Positions 51,601 to 60,442 of a stretch of 64,000 nt of DNA are shown here, piece after piece. The position numbers and the translations under genes were made by a program. How positions within the stretch are numbered: position 1 is the stretch's first letter; each line of letters starts with the position of its first letter. The notes under the pieces are model-generated. The model had not been told where the DNA came from. It worked only from the letters and a program-made list of their open reading frames with translations, and searched no databases. Origin of the DNA: Mycobacterium shigaense (GTDB taxonomy: Bacteria; Actinomycetota; Actinomycetes; Mycobacteriales; Mycobacteriaceae); assembly GCF_002356315.1 (NCBI RefSeq), contig NZ_AP018164.1:3968001-4032000 (forward strand). Reading direction: 5' to 3'.

Positions 51601-52107
51601 CGCCTCGACGGCTACCAACCCGGCGTGCACGTGCATCTGGTTGGCCACCAAGGCAATTCGATCGAGAGTCCCGAAGAGGCCGACGCCGTCCTGGCCGAGA
51701 TCCGGCGACTGCTGGGATCGGCTTGGACCGACGAGCGCGGCACGCGGCCGCTGGCCCCGTCCGACGTGCTGGTGCTGGCGCCGTACAACGCGCAGGTGGC
51801 GCTGGTGCGTCGGCGGCTGGCGGCGGCCGGGCTCGACGAGGTCCGGGTCGGCACCGTCGACAAGTTCCAGGGCGGGCAGGCCCCGGTGGTCTTCATCTCC
51901 ATGACGGCGTCGTCGGTCGACGAGGTGCCGCGGGGAATGTCTTTCCTGCTCAACCGAAATCGGCTCAACGTCGCCGTCAGCCGGGCTCAGTACGCCGCGG
52001 TCGTGGTGCGCTCGGAACTGCTGACCGAGTATCTGCCCGGCACGCCGGCCGGCCTGACCGAGCTGGGCGCCTTTCTGGCCCTCACCTCGACCGGCGAGTC
52101 GGGTTAA
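48679..52107 (+). CDS. TM0106-type RecB-like nuclease fused to SF1 helicase (Rv1251c family)
   Basis: Nuclease-helicase of 1142 residues. The N-terminal RecB-like nuclease has the cysteine CEYALL and the catalytic pair in RLIDTKLARSPK, then the four-cysteine region CFRCPLC; these fit an iron-sulfur RecB nuclease. A TM0106-type RNase-H-like domain follows (LFFDFEGDPLW about 315, NRYDCRSTQEL about 490). The C-terminal superfamily-1 helicase of Upf1/Dna2 type has Walker A GPPGTGKT, Walker B VIDEAGQF, DPQQLPQVSQG, and VGTVDKFQGGQAPVV...NRLNVAVSRAQ. Likely role: DNA-end or R-loop processing. GTG 48679 starts VFVTDGSPEHRIVYSASDLAAA. The 3' end overlaps the convergent MFS gene by 26 bases. Confidence 0.9.
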   Translation: MFVTDGSPEHRIVYSASDLAAAARCEYALLRELDAKLGRGPAVAVADELLARTAALGNEHERRELDRLRGQFGDGVAIGRPAYSIASFAAAAEATQRAIARAAPVVYQAAMFDGRFVGFADFLVRAGDQYRLIDTKLARSPKVTALLQLAAYADALTAAGVPVAPEAELRLGDGSVMSYRVADLIPVYRSQRAQLQRLLDAHQARGTAVRWEDDGIRACFRCPLCVEQIRATDDLLLVAGMRVSQRDKLIDAGISTLADLAAHAGPVPGFAPSALGKLTAQAKLQVRQRDTGTPQFEVADPQPLALLPDPDPGDLFFDFEGDPLWTADGHDWGLEYLFGVLEAGPTGKFRPLWAHNRVNERKALTDFLTMVAKRRKRRPNMHIYHYAPYEKTALLRLAGRYGVGEDEVDELLRSGTLVDLYPLVRKSIRAGAESFGLKALEPLYMGAQLRAGEVTTATDSITSYARYCELQADGRADEAATLLKEIEDYNRYDCRSTQELRNWLLVRALESGITPIGAQPVSDSGGVEDHDRLAERLAEFTGDVAVGDRTPEQIAVALVAAARGYHRREDKPFWWAHFDRLNFPVEEWADNTDVFVADDAVLVEKWHTPPRARKPQRRVRLRGGLARGDLTRNVFALYEPPAPASMTDDPDRRAAGRAEVCEVDDAAAPTEVLIVERVGGDGRPFHQLPFALTPGPPVSTAALRDSIESTAQALAAGLPALPRDAMADILLRRAPRTRSGNALPHDGDTVDDITAAVIDLDSSYVAVHGPPGTGKTYTAAQVIARLVTGHAWRVGVVAQSHATVENLLGAVIDAGLDPGRVAKKRYDHQAPRWREIDSNDYAAFIGDTTGCVIGGTAWDFANANRVRPGSLELLVIDEAGQFCLANTVAVAPAARNLLLLGDPQQLPQVSQGTHPEQVDTSALDWLVDGQRTLPDERGYFLDRSYRMHPAVCAAVSALAYEGRLQSNLERAGARRLDGYQPGVHVHLVGHQGNSIESPEEADAVLAEIRRLLGSAWTDERGTRPLAPSDVLVLAPYNAQVALVRRRLAAAGLDEVRVGTVDKFQGGQAPVVFISMTASSVDEVPRGMSFLLNRNRLNVAVSRAQYAAVVVRSELLTEYLPGTPAGLTELGAFLALTSTGESG

Positions 52108-53719
52108 CATCGGCGACGCCGAAACCGTTGCGGGACAAGGGCGCCGGCTCCGCATCCGGTTCGCGACGAAGGACGAACTCGACGTAGTCGTCGTAATCGT
52201 CGTCGACGCCGTCGCCAACGTCAGGTCCGGGCGGCTCGGCTCGCCGGCCCGCGCGGGCCGGCCGCGACGGTGACGAGCCGAGCAGGAACAGCGCCGCGAT
52301 GATGCCGAACAACGCGATGAACGCGGGCAGCAACACCGATTGCGCCATCGCGTCGGAGAACGGCTCGCGCAGGAAGGCGGGCAACTGCAGGCCGAGGCCG
52401 TCCTCGCTTTCGCCGGAGGCGGGCGGCAGCTCGGCGCCGATCCGTGCCGTCATGAACGCGGCCATGCCGGCACTACCGAGCACCGCCCCCAGCTGGCGAA
52501 CGGTGTTGTACACTGCGGAACCCGCGCCGGCCAGCTCCGGCGGTAAGTTGCGGGTCGCCGTGGCCGTCAGCAGCGACCAGACGAACGCCATCCCGACGCC
52601 GACGGCGAAGAACGGCAGGGCCAGCCGCCAGATGGGTGTGCCCGGGTTCATCTCGAACGACAGCCAGGTCAGGGCGATCGCCAACACCGAGAAGCCGAAG
52701 CCCAGCACCGGGAGCGGGTGGGCGCGATCGACGATCCGCCCGACGAACGGCGCGAACACACCGTTGGCGACGGCCATCGGCGCGATCAGCAGCGCCGAGC
52801 GCGTCGGAGACAGCCCGCAGACGGCCTGCATGAAGAACGTCACCGGCAGCATCATCGACGTCGCCGCGAACGCGGTGACCGCGACTCCGAGGTTGCACAG
52901 GCTGAAGTCGCGGTCGGCGAAGATCTGCAGCGGGATCATCGGTTCGTGGGCGTTCACCGACTGCCAGTAGACGAACCCCGTCATGCATCCGATCCCCGCC
53001 ACGATCAGCGCCCAGATCCAGGGCTGCCAGCGCGCGGTCTCGCCTTGCTGCAGGGCGAAGACGATCAGAAACATGCCCACGGTGGACAGCACGACGCCGA
53101 TCACGTCGAACCGGTGGACCTGGGTGGGCAGCTCCGGGACCAGCCACACCGCCAGCGCGATCCCGGCGATGCCGATGGGGACGTTGACGAAGAAAATCCA
53201 CTCCCATCCGAGGCCGTCGACGAGGATGCCCCCGGCCAGCGGTCCCACCAGGCTGGCCAACCCGGCGGTGGCACCCCACACGCTCACCGCCACGCCGCGC
53301 CGCTGCGCCGGGAAGATCCGGGTGATGGTGGACAGGGTCTGCGGCGTCAGCACCCCGGCGCCTACGCCCTGCACCACCCGGGCGGCGATCAGCATCGCGG
53401 CGCTGCCCGACAGCCCACACCACATCGAGGCCGCGGTGAACACCACTAGGCCGAGCAGGTAGAGATTCTTGGGTCCGAACCGGTCACCGAGCCGCCCCGC
53501 CACCAGCAGCACCACCACGTACCCCAGCAGGTAAGCGCTGGTCACCCAGACGACGGTGCCGTAACCGATGCGCAGCTCGGCCATGATGGTCGGGTTAGCG
53601 ATGGCGACGATGGTCGAGTCGACCATGATCATGAAGAAGCCGATCATCATCGCCCACAGCGCGTACCACGGATTCCCGCGCCGGGCTCGCCCGGGCAGCC
53701 GCGACCTCGGCGTGGTCAT
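52082..53719 (-). CDS. EmrB/QacA-type MFS drug exporter (Rv1250 family)
   Basis: DHA2-family proton-drug antiporter of 545 residues with 14 predicted helices. Motifs: IMVDSTIVAIANPTIMAEL in helix 1 (motif D1), GRLGDRFGPKNLYLLG (motif A), ARVVQGVGAGVLTPQTLSTI (motif B) and WGATAGLASLVGPLAGGILV (motif C of drug exporters). A 60-residue acidic, disordered tail follows helix 14. ATG 53719 has AGGTGGGGC upstream and gives MTTPRSRLPGR; the much longer in-frame extension overlaps the divergent gene and is rejected. Substrate unknown. Confidence 0.92.
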   Translation of the reverse strand: MTTPRSRLPGRARRGNPWYALWAMMIGFFMIMVDSTIVAIANPTIMAELRIGYGTVVWVTSAYLLGYVVVLLVAGRLGDRFGPKNLYLLGLVVFTAASMWCGLSGSAAMLIAARVVQGVGAGVLTPQTLSTITRIFPAQRRGVAVSVWGATAGLASLVGPLAGGILVDGLGWEWIFFVNVPIGIAGIALAVWLVPELPTQVHRFDVIGVVLSTVGMFLIVFALQQGETARWQPWIWALIVAGIGCMTGFVYWQSVNAHEPMIPLQIFADRDFSLCNLGVAVTAFAATSMMLPVTFFMQAVCGLSPTRSALLIAPMAVANGVFAPFVGRIVDRAHPLPVLGFGFSVLAIALTWLSFEMNPGTPIWRLALPFFAVGVGMAFVWSLLTATATRNLPPELAGAGSAVYNTVRQLGAVLGSAGMAAFMTARIGAELPPASGESEDGLGLQLPAFLREPFSDAMAQSVLLPAFIALFGIIAALFLLGSSPSRPARAGRRAEPPGPDVGDGVDDDYDDYVEFVLRREPDAEPAPLSRNGFGVADVNPTRRSR

Positions 53720-53938
53720 CTGCCCCACCTCGTTTCGGCTCCCGACGATGCTGCCAGCGATACATGCGCGACACAGGGCCACGCCTGACCCGCGGCGCCC
53801 CGACCGCCTTGCATTATCCCGGGCGGCCGACCCGGCGGCACGGCCGCGGACCCCGATACCCGGAAACGCCGCAGCTCGACCCCGGTTTAGCAAACACGGG
53901 TTAGCCTGGAAGGGACCTTGATCCCAGGAGAGACCATT

Positions 53939-54700
53939 ATGAGCGCTCGACGCACCGAGCGAAGCTCTGCTCCCGATCGGCAGCCGGGCGCCCCGACCGG
54001 TCGACCCAAGGCGTCCACGCGCGCATTGGCGCAGGTCATCGAGCGCAGCACGCGAATCCAGAATCCGGCCGCCGCGGCCTACGTCTCCCGGCTGCGGCGG
54101 GCACACCCAGGCGCCAGCCCCGCGGAGGTCGTGGCCATGCTGGAGAAGCGGTACCTGGCCGCGCTGACGGCCAGCGGCGCAGCGGTCGGTTCGGCGGCGA
54201 CGTTCCCCGGCGTGGGCACACTCGCGGCGGTGTCCGCCGGGGCCGGCGAGACCATGTTCTTCATGGAGGCAACCGCCGTCTTCGTGCTGGCCAACGCGGT
54301 GGTGTACGGAATCCCCGCCGACCACCGGGAGCGGCGCCGCGCTCTGGTGCTGTCGGTGCTGGTGGGCGACGACAGCAGGCGGGCGATCGGCGAACTGATC
54401 GGGCCGGGCCGCACCAACGGCGGCTGGCTGGCCGAGGGAATGGCGTCGCTGCCGCTGTCGAGTCTGGGCCGATTGAACACCCGGATGCTCAAGTACTTCG
54501 TCAAGCGGTACGCCGTGCGACGCGGCGCGCTGATGTTCGGCAAGATGCTGCCGGTCGGCATCGGCGCGGCAATCGGCGGCGCCGGCAACCGCATCGTGGG
54601 CAAAAAGATCGTGAGCAATGCCCGCCAGGCGTTCGGCCCCCCACCGGCACGCTGGCCGAGTACCCTGCACGTGCTGCCGACGATCCACGGGGTCGGGTAG
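53939..54700 (+). CDS. Mycobacterial membrane protein (Rv1249c family)
   Basis: Protein of 253 residues with a disordered basic N-terminus (about 1-45), a small helical segment (QNPAAAAYVSRLRRAHPGASPAEVVAMLEKRYL) and a central glycine/alanine-rich hydrophobic block (ASGAAVGSAATFPGVGTLAAVSAGAGETMFFMEATAVFVLANAVVYGI, about 80-125), then a second hydrophobic hairpin (FGKMLPVGIGAAIGGAGNRIVGKKIV). Glycine-zipper-like hydrophobic stretches suggest membrane association. No enzyme motif. ATG 53939 has the site AGGAGA seven bases upstream. It precedes kgd in the same direction. Function unknown. Confidence 0.85.
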   Translation: MSARRTERSSAPDRQPGAPTGRPKASTRALAQVIERSTRIQNPAAAAYVSRLRRAHPGASPAEVVAMLEKRYLAALTASGAAVGSAATFPGVGTLAAVSAGAGETMFFMEATAVFVLANAVVYGIPADHRERRRALVLSVLVGDDSRRAIGELIGPGRTNGGWLAEGMASLPLSSLGRLNTRMLKYFVKRYAVRRGALMFGKMLPVGIGAAIGGAGNRIVGKKIVSNARQAFGPPPARWPSTLHVLPTIHGVG

Positions 54701-54738
54701 CGGTCCGCCGGCGGGGTTCATCTCCTCTCTCTGGCGGA

Positions 54739-54766
54739 TTGACCGCGAAGCGATAGCCTTTATGGA
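54739..54766 (+). promoter_or_regulatory. Candidate kgd promoter
   Basis: TTGACC at 54739-54744 and TATGGA at 54761-54766 with a 16-base spacer, 118 bases before the kgd start. The leader after it is long and could carry further control, but no riboswitch fold is evident. Confidence 0.35.
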
Positions 54767-54883
54767 GCGGAGCAGGACTGCAGCCGCCAACGGTGTGAGG
54801 TACTCCGCTGGGCGGGGTGTGGGAAAATCGCAGGCGCCGACCAAAGCGCTTGCAGAACAAAGGAATTGAGGCGAACAGCGGCC

Positions 54884-57800
54884 GTGAGCAACGTAAGTTC
54901 ACCGTTCGGGCAAAACGAATGGCTGGTCGAAGAAATGTACCGCAAGTTCCGCGACGACCCGTCGTCGGTGGATCCCAGCTGGCACGAATTCCTGGTTGAC
55001 TACAACCCCGAGTCCATCGCACCGGCGCAGGACACCCCGAGCGCCGCGAAGCCGCCGCAACCCCAGCCCGCCACACCGGCACAGCCCACGGCCGCGACAC
55101 CCGCCCCGGCCAAGGCCGCACCCGCACCTGCAACCAGCGGCAACGGCGCCGCCGCCGCACCCGCCAAAGCCCCGACCCCCCCGCCCGCCGAGGGCGACGA
55201 GCTGCAGGTGCTGCGCGGCGCCGCCGCGGCCGTCGTCAGGAACATGTCCGCGTCCCTGGACGTGCCGACGGCGACCAGTGTCCGGGCCGTCCCGGCCAAG
55301 CTGATGATCGACAACCGGATCGTCATCAACAACCAGCTCAAGCGCACCCGCGGCGGCAAGATCTCGTTCACCCACCTGCTGGGCTACGCGCTGGTGCAGG
55401 CGGTCAAGGCGTTCCCCAACATGAACCGGCACTACGCCGAGGTCGACGGCAAACCCACCGCGGTCACCCCGGCGCACACCAACCTCGGCCTGGCCATCGA
55501 CCTGCAGGGCAAGGACGGCAAGCGCTCGCTGGTGGTGGCCGGCATCAAGAAGTGCGAGGAGATGCGCTTCGCCGAATTCGTCTCGGCCTACGAAGACATC
55601 GTGCGGCGCGCCCGCGATGGCAAGCTGACCGCGGAAGACTTTGCCGGAGTGACGATTTCGCTGACCAACCCCGGCACCATCGGTACCGTGCACTCGGTGC
55701 CGCGGCTAATGGCCGGCCAGGGCGCGATCATCGGCGTCGGCGCGATGGAATACCCCGCGGAGTTCCAGGGCGCCAGCGAGGAACGCATCGCCGAGCTCGG
55801 CATCGGCAAGCTGATCACCCTGACCTCGACCTACGATCACCGCATCATCCAGGGCGCCGAGTCCGGCGACTTCCTGCGCACCATCCACGAGATGCTGCTC
55901 TCGGATGCGTTCTGGGACGAGATCTTCCGCGAACTGGGCAACCCGTACCTGCCGGTGCGGTGGAGCACCGACAACCCGGACTCGATCGTCGACAAAAACG
56001 CCCGCGTGATGGAGTTGATCGCGGCCTACCGCAACCGCGGCCACCTGATGGCCGACATCGACCCGCTGCGGCTGGACACCAGCCGGTTCCGCAGCCACCC
56101 GGACCTGGAGATCCTCAATCACGACCTGACGCTGTGGGATCTGGACCGGGTGTTCAAGGTCAACGGCTTCGGCGGCCGCGAGTACTCGAAGCTGCGCGAC
56201 GTGCTGGGCCTGCTGCGCGACGCCTACTGCCGCCACATCGGCGTCGAGTACACCCACATCCTCGAGCCCGAACAGCAGCGCTGGCTCGAGGAGCGCATCG
56301 AAACCAAACACGTCAAACCCACTGTGGGCGAACAGAAGTACATCCTGAGCAAGCTCAACGCCGCCGAGGCCTTCGAAACCTTCCTGCAAACCAAATACGT
56401 TGGGCAGAAACGGTTCTCGCTGGAAGGTGCCGAGAGTCAGATCCCGCTGATGGATGCGGTGATCGACCAGTGCGCCGAGCACGGTCTGGACGAGGTGGTC
56501 ATCGGGATGCCGCACCGGGGCCGGCTCAACGTGCTGGCCAACATCGTCGGCAAGCCCTACTCACAGATCTTCTCCGAGTTCGAGGGCAACCTGAACCCGT
56601 CGCAGGCGCACGGTTCCGGTGACGTCAAGTACCACCTGGGCGCCACCGGGGTCTACATACAGATGTTCGGCGACAACGACATTCAGGTGTCGCTGACCGC
56701 CAACCCGTCGCACCTGGAGGCCGTCGACCCGGTGTTGGAGGGGCTGGTGCGGGCCAGGCAGGACCTGCTGGACCGGGGCACCGACGACTACGGCGGCAAG
56801 AGCTTCGCGGTGGTGCCGCTGATGTTGCACGGCGACGCCGCCTTCGCCGGACAGGGCGTGGTCGCCGAGACGCTGAACCTGGCGCTGCTGCCGGGCTATC
56901 GCGTCGGCGGCACCATCCACGTGATCGTCAACAACCAGATCGGCTTCACCACCGCACCGGAGTTCTCCCGATCCAGCGAGTACTGCACCGATGTGGCGAA
57001 AATGATTGGTGCGCCGATCTTTCACGTCAACGGCGACGACCCGGAGGCGTGCGTGTGGGTGGCACGGCTGGCAGTGGACTTCCGGCAGAAGTTCCGCAAG
57101 GACGTCGTGATCGACATGCTGTGCTACCGCCGCCGCGGGCACAACGAAGGCGACGACCCGTCGATGACCAACCCGTACATGTACGACGTCGTCGACACCA
57201 AGCGCGGGGCCCGCAAGAGCTACACCGAAGCGCTGATCGGCCGCGGCGACATCTCGTTGAAGGAGGCCGAGGACGCGCTGCGCGACTACCAGGGCCAGCT
57301 GGAGCAGGTGTTCAACGAGGTGCGCGAGGTGGAAAAGCACGGCGTGCAACCGAGTTCGTCCGTCGAGGCTGACCAGGTGGTGCCCGCGGGGCTGTCCACC
57401 GCGGTCGACAAGTCGCTGCTGGCCCGCATCGGCGACGCGTTCCTGGCCGTTCCGGACGGATTCACCGTGCACCCGCGCGTCAAGCCGGTGCTCGAGAGGC
57501 GCCGCGAGATGGCCTACGAGGGCAAGATCGACTGGGCCTTCGGTGAGCTGCTTGCCCTGGGATCGCTTGTCGCCGAGGGCAAGCTGGTCCGGCTGTCCGG
57601 CCAGGACACCCGTCGCGGCACCTTCTCCCAGCGGCATTCGGTGATCATCGACAGGCACACCGGCGCGGAGTTCACCCCGTTGCAGCTGCTGGCGACCAAC
57701 AAGGACGGCACCCCGTCCGGCGGCAAGTTCCTGGTCTACGACTCCCCGCTGTCCGAGTACGCCACCGTGGGCTTCGAATACGGCTACACCGTGGGCAACC

Positions 57801-58585
57801 CGGACGCACTCGTGTTGTGGGAGGCGCAGTTCGGCGACTTCGTCAACGGTGCCCAGTCGATCATCGACGAGTTCATCAGCTCCGGCGAGGCCAAGTGGGG
57901 CCAGCTGTCCAATGTGGTGTTGTTGCTGCCGCACGGCCACGAGGGGCAGGGACCCGACCACACCTCGGGCCGCATCGAACGCTTCCTGCAACTGTGGGCG
58001 GAGGGTTCGATGACGATCGCGGTTCCGTCGACGCCGTCGAACTACTTCCACCTATTGCGCCGGCACGCGCTGGACGGTGTGCAGCGCCCGCTGATCGTCT
58101 TCACCCCGAAGTCCATGCTGCGCAACAAGGCGGCCGTCAGCGACATCCGGGACTTCACCGAGATCAAGTTCCGTTCGGTGCTCGAGGAACCCACCTACGA
58201 GGACGGCATCGGCGATCGCGGCAAAGTCCGGCGGGTCCTGCTGACCAGCGGCAAGATCTACTACGAGCTGGTGGCACGCAAGGCCAAGGACAACCGCGAC
58301 GACGTGGCGATCGTGCGGATCGAGCAGTTGGCGCCGCTGCCGAAGCGGCGGCTCAGCGAGACGCTGGACCGCTACGAGGACGCCCACGAGTTCTTCTGGG
58401 TCCAGGAGGAGCCGGCCAATCAGGGCGCGTGGCCGCGGTTCGGCCTGGAGCTGCCGGAGCTGCTGCCGGAAAAGCTGACGGGGATCAAGCGGATCTCCCG
58501 CCGGGCGATGTCGGCGCCGTCGTCGGGTTCGTCGAAGGTGCACGCGGTCGAGCAGCAGGAGATCCTCGACACGGCGTTCGGCTGA
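54884..58585 (+). CDS. kgd: Multifunctional 2-oxoglutarate metabolism enzyme Kgd
   Basis: TPP enzyme of 1233 residues combining 2-oxoglutarate dehydrogenase E1, 2-oxoglutarate decarboxylase, carboligase and a succinyltransferase-like E2 domain. N-terminus FGQNEWLVEEMYRKFRDDPSSV is the E1-type helix; then an Ala/Pro linker (about 45-105), the E2-like catalytic domain (105-360; VGAMEYPAEFQG, TLTSTYDHRIIQGAESG), and the E1o body (VVIGMPHRGRLNVLANI, GDDPEACVWVARLAVDFR for TPP-Mg, RRRGHNEGDDPSMTNP). In M. tuberculosis it is inhibited by GarA. GTG 54884 gives VSNVSSPFG. Length is near the known 1231. A 54-base partial tandem duplication begins at its last codons. Confidence 0.95.
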   Translation: MSNVSSPFGQNEWLVEEMYRKFRDDPSSVDPSWHEFLVDYNPESIAPAQDTPSAAKPPQPQPATPAQPTAATPAPAKAAPAPATSGNGAAAAPAKAPTPPPAEGDELQVLRGAAAAVVRNMSASLDVPTATSVRAVPAKLMIDNRIVINNQLKRTRGGKISFTHLLGYALVQAVKAFPNMNRHYAEVDGKPTAVTPAHTNLGLAIDLQGKDGKRSLVVAGIKKCEEMRFAEFVSAYEDIVRRARDGKLTAEDFAGVTISLTNPGTIGTVHSVPRLMAGQGAIIGVGAMEYPAEFQGASEERIAELGIGKLITLTSTYDHRIIQGAESGDFLRTIHEMLLSDAFWDEIFRELGNPYLPVRWSTDNPDSIVDKNARVMELIAAYRNRGHLMADIDPLRLDTSRFRSHPDLEILNHDLTLWDLDRVFKVNGFGGREYSKLRDVLGLLRDAYCRHIGVEYTHILEPEQQRWLEERIETKHVKPTVGEQKYILSKLNAAEAFETFLQTKYVGQKRFSLEGAESQIPLMDAVIDQCAEHGLDEVVIGMPHRGRLNVLANIVGKPYSQIFSEFEGNLNPSQAHGSGDVKYHLGATGVYIQMFGDNDIQVSLTANPSHLEAVDPVLEGLVRARQDLLDRGTDDYGGKSFAVVPLMLHGDAAFAGQGVVAETLNLALLPGYRVGGTIHVIVNNQIGFTTAPEFSRSSEYCTDVAKMIGAPIFHVNGDDPEACVWVARLAVDFRQKFRKDVVIDMLCYRRRGHNEGDDPSMTNPYMYDVVDTKRGARKSYTEALIGRGDISLKEAEDALRDYQGQLEQVFNEVREVEKHGVQPSSSVEADQVVPAGLSTAVDKSLLARIGDAFLAVPDGFTVHPRVKPVLERRREMAYEGKIDWAFGELLALGSLVAEGKLVRLSGQDTRRGTFSQRHSVIIDRHTGAEFTPLQLLATNKDGTPSGGKFLVYDSPLSEYATVGFEYGYTVGNPDALVLWEAQFGDFVNGAQSIIDEFISSGEAKWGQLSNVVLLLPHGHEGQGPDHTSGRIERFLQLWAEGSMTIAVPSTPSNYFHLLRRHALDGVQRPLIVFTPKSMLRNKAAVSDIRDFTEIKFRSVLEEPTYEDGIGDRGKVRRVLLTSGKIYYELVARKAKDNRDDVAIVRIEQLAPLPKRRLSETLDRYEDAHEFFWVQEEPANQGAWPRFGLELPELLPEKLTGIKRISRRAMSAPSSGSSKVHAVEQQEILDTAFG

Positions 58586-58650
58586 GGGACGAAGACGAAC
58601 GGCCGGGTCGATGACGGACTGCGCACGGCGTTCGGCTGAGGGACGAAGAC
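58570..58650. repeat. 27-bp direct repeat across the kgd stop, period 54
   Basis: Bases 58570-58596 (last kgd codons, TGA and 11 more) recur exactly at 58624-58650. The period of 54 keeps frame: reading through the first TGA gives 17 further sense codons and reaches the duplicated stop after the same TAFG ending. Remaining gap to the SDR gene is 69 bases, no other feature. Confidence 0.9.
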
Positions 58651-58719
58651 CCGGCGGTATCGGGGACCGCCGGTACCGGCTAACCTCGACGCAGTTGCTC
58701 AAGACGAGGGAGCGGGTAC

Positions 58720-59544
58720 ATGCAGAGGTTCGCAGGCAAGGTCGCGGTCGTCACCGGTGCCGGTTCGGGTATCGGGCAGGCGCTGGCCATCGAGCTGGGC
58801 CGCTCGGGTGCCAGCCTGGCGATCAGCGACGTCGACACCGAGGGCCTGGCGCACACCGAGGAGCAGCTCAAGGCGATCGGCGCCCCGGTCAAGGCCGACC
58901 GCCTGGACGTGACCGAACGCGAGGCGTTCCTGCTGTACGCCGACGCCGTCAAGGAGCATTTCGGCAAGGTCAACCAGATCTACAACAACGCCGGCATCGC
59001 CTTCACCGGCGACATCGAGGTCAGCCAGTTCAAGGACATCGAGCGGGTGATGGACGTCGACTTCTGGGGCGTCGTGAACGGCACCAAGGCCTTTCTGCCG
59101 CACCTGATCGCCTCGGGCGACGGCCACGTCATCAATATTTCCAGCATTTTCGGGCTGTTCTCGGTGCCGGGCCAGGCGGCGTACAACTCGGCCAAGTTCG
59201 CCGTCCGCGGCTTCACCGAGGCGCTGCGCCAGGAGATGATCCTGGCGAAGCACCCGGTGAAAGTGACCACCGTGCACCCCGGCGGCATCAAGACCGCGAT
59301 CGCCCGCAACGCCACCGCCGCCGAGGGCCTCGACCCCGATCAACTGGCCAAGCTGTTCGACAAGCGGCTGGCGCGCACCAGCCCGGAGCAAGCCGCCCGC
59401 ATCATCCTCGACGGCGTGCACAAGAACCGGGCGCGGGTGCTGGTGGGCGCCGACGCCAAGATCCTCGACATCATGGTCCGCCTGCTCGGCTCTGGCTATC
59501 AGCGCGTCGTCGGCTCGTCGATGGGACGGTTGATCCCGCGCTAG
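58720..59544 (+). CDS. Short-chain dehydrogenase/reductase (Rv1245c family)
   Basis: Classical SDR of 274 residues, NAD(P)-dependent. Rossmann motif VAVVTGAGSGIGQALAIEL at 9-27, NNAG in IYNNAGIAF, catalytic Ser in INISSIFG, and YxxxK in AYNSAKFAVRGFTEALRQEM; PGG follows as in HPGGIKTAI. The C-terminal 35 residues (KILDIMVRLLGSGYQRVV) are a hydrophobic extension found in steroid or fatty-compound SDRs of mycobacteria. ATG 58720 is chosen by the compact N-terminus MQRFAGKVAVV. In M. tuberculosis the relBE toxin-antitoxin genes lie between this gene and kgd; here they are missing. Convergent with lpqZ, 3 bases apart. Confidence 0.92.
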   Translation: MQRFAGKVAVVTGAGSGIGQALAIELGRSGASLAISDVDTEGLAHTEEQLKAIGAPVKADRLDVTEREAFLLYADAVKEHFGKVNQIYNNAGIAFTGDIEVSQFKDIERVMDVDFWGVVNGTKAFLPHLIASGDGHVINISSIFGLFSVPGQAAYNSAKFAVRGFTEALRQEMILAKHPVKVTTVHPGGIKTAIARNATAAEGLDPDQLAKLFDKRLARTSPEQAARIILDGVHKNRARVLVGADAKILDIMVRLLGSGYQRVVGSSMGRLIPR

Positions 59545-59547
59545 GGC

Positions 59548-60423
59548 TCAGCGGCCCAGCGGGTGCTCGCCGAGCCAGCCGCCGGCCACCACCTGCGGGT
59601 CCGCGCCGGACGCCACCTGACGGCGCATGTCGGCCAGGGCCGCGGTATCCAGCACGCCGGCCACTTCGTTGATCGCCAGCAACTGCCGGTCGGTCAGAGC
59701 GTTGCGCCGGTACAGCGGCACCACGTTCTCGGCCTGGATGAGCGTCGGCTTGCCATCGGCCAGCGAAACCAGGTCGCCGGGGATCGCCGGGTCGGCGGTG
59801 CTGGTCCACGCCGCGGTGAGCTGACCGGCCCGCACAGCATTGAACATCGTTGCCTCGTCCAGGAATTCGCGTGCCACGGGCAGCCGGCAACCGCGGATCG
59901 CCTCCGGCGCCCCGCGGCCGGCGACGATCCCGAGCACCAGCCCGTCGCAATGCTTGAGCACCAGGGAAAGATCCGCATTGCGGTCGTTGCCGCCCCACGC
60001 CTTGGCGGTCGATTGCGTCACCACCAACAGCGGTTTGTCCTCGGCCGCCGTGGTGTAGTCGCCCGCGGCGACCCCTTCCGGCAGCGCCGCGACCATCGTG
60101 CGGTAGACCTGCGTGTCGGACAGCGCCGCCGCGCCCGGCCGCAGGATTTGCAGCATCCGACCGGTGAAGGCCGGCACGACGGTGAACGCTCCCGAGTCCA
60201 GCTGGGCCATCGGACTGTCGCTCGTCTCGGTGCGGGCGGCGAAGCCGTAGGACCGCAGTGCCGCCGCGTAGATCGCGGCCAGCAGCGTCGACTCAGCGTC
60301 GCGCCCGGAACCGACCACCACCCCGGCCGGATGGCTGTTGCCGGGGTGGGTGGCGCAGCCGGCGCACGAGAGCATTCCCAACGCGGCGGCCACCAGCAGG
60401 GCGGCCAGCCTGCCGGCCCTCAC
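59548..60423 (-). CDS. lpqZ: Lipoprotein LpqZ, osmoprotectant-type solute-binding fold
   Basis: Lipoprotein of 291 residues with an OpuAC/ProX-like substrate-binding domain. The signal peptide ends in MLSCAGC; Cys20 or Cys23 may be the lipidated residue. The binding domain carries VVVGSGRDAESTLLAAIYAAALRSYGF, the phosphate-like N-terminal loop of glycine-betaine binding proteins, and DKPLLVVTQSTAKAWG. No permease or ATPase genes adjoin, so it may serve another transporter or act as a sensor. GTG 60423. It lies 19 bases after the malic enzyme gene on the same strand, so probably the last gene of the mdh operon. Confidence 0.85.
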   Translation of the reverse strand: MRAGRLAALLVAAALGMLSCAGCATHPGNSHPAGVVVGSGRDAESTLLAAIYAAALRSYGFAARTETSDSPMAQLDSGAFTVVPAFTGRMLQILRPGAAALSDTQVYRTMVAALPEGVAAGDYTTAAEDKPLLVVTQSTAKAWGGNDRNADLSLVLKHCDGLVLGIVAGRGAPEAIRGCRLPVAREFLDEATMFNAVRAGQLTAAWTSTADPAIPGDLVSLADGKPTLIQAENVVPLYRRNALTDRQLLAINEVAGVLDTAALADMRRQVASGADPQVVAGGWLGEHPLGR

Positions 60424-60442
60424 CCGCGTGGCCCGCGGCCGG

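Noticed and set aside
55000..55200. Pro/Ala-rich repetitive segment in kgd
   Set aside because: It is the usual flexible linker between the E1 N-terminal helix and the E2-like domain.
58586..58639. Programmed stop-codon read-through of kgd
   Set aside because: The in-frame extension is explained by the 54-base duplication; no read-through context or conserved extension domain is known.
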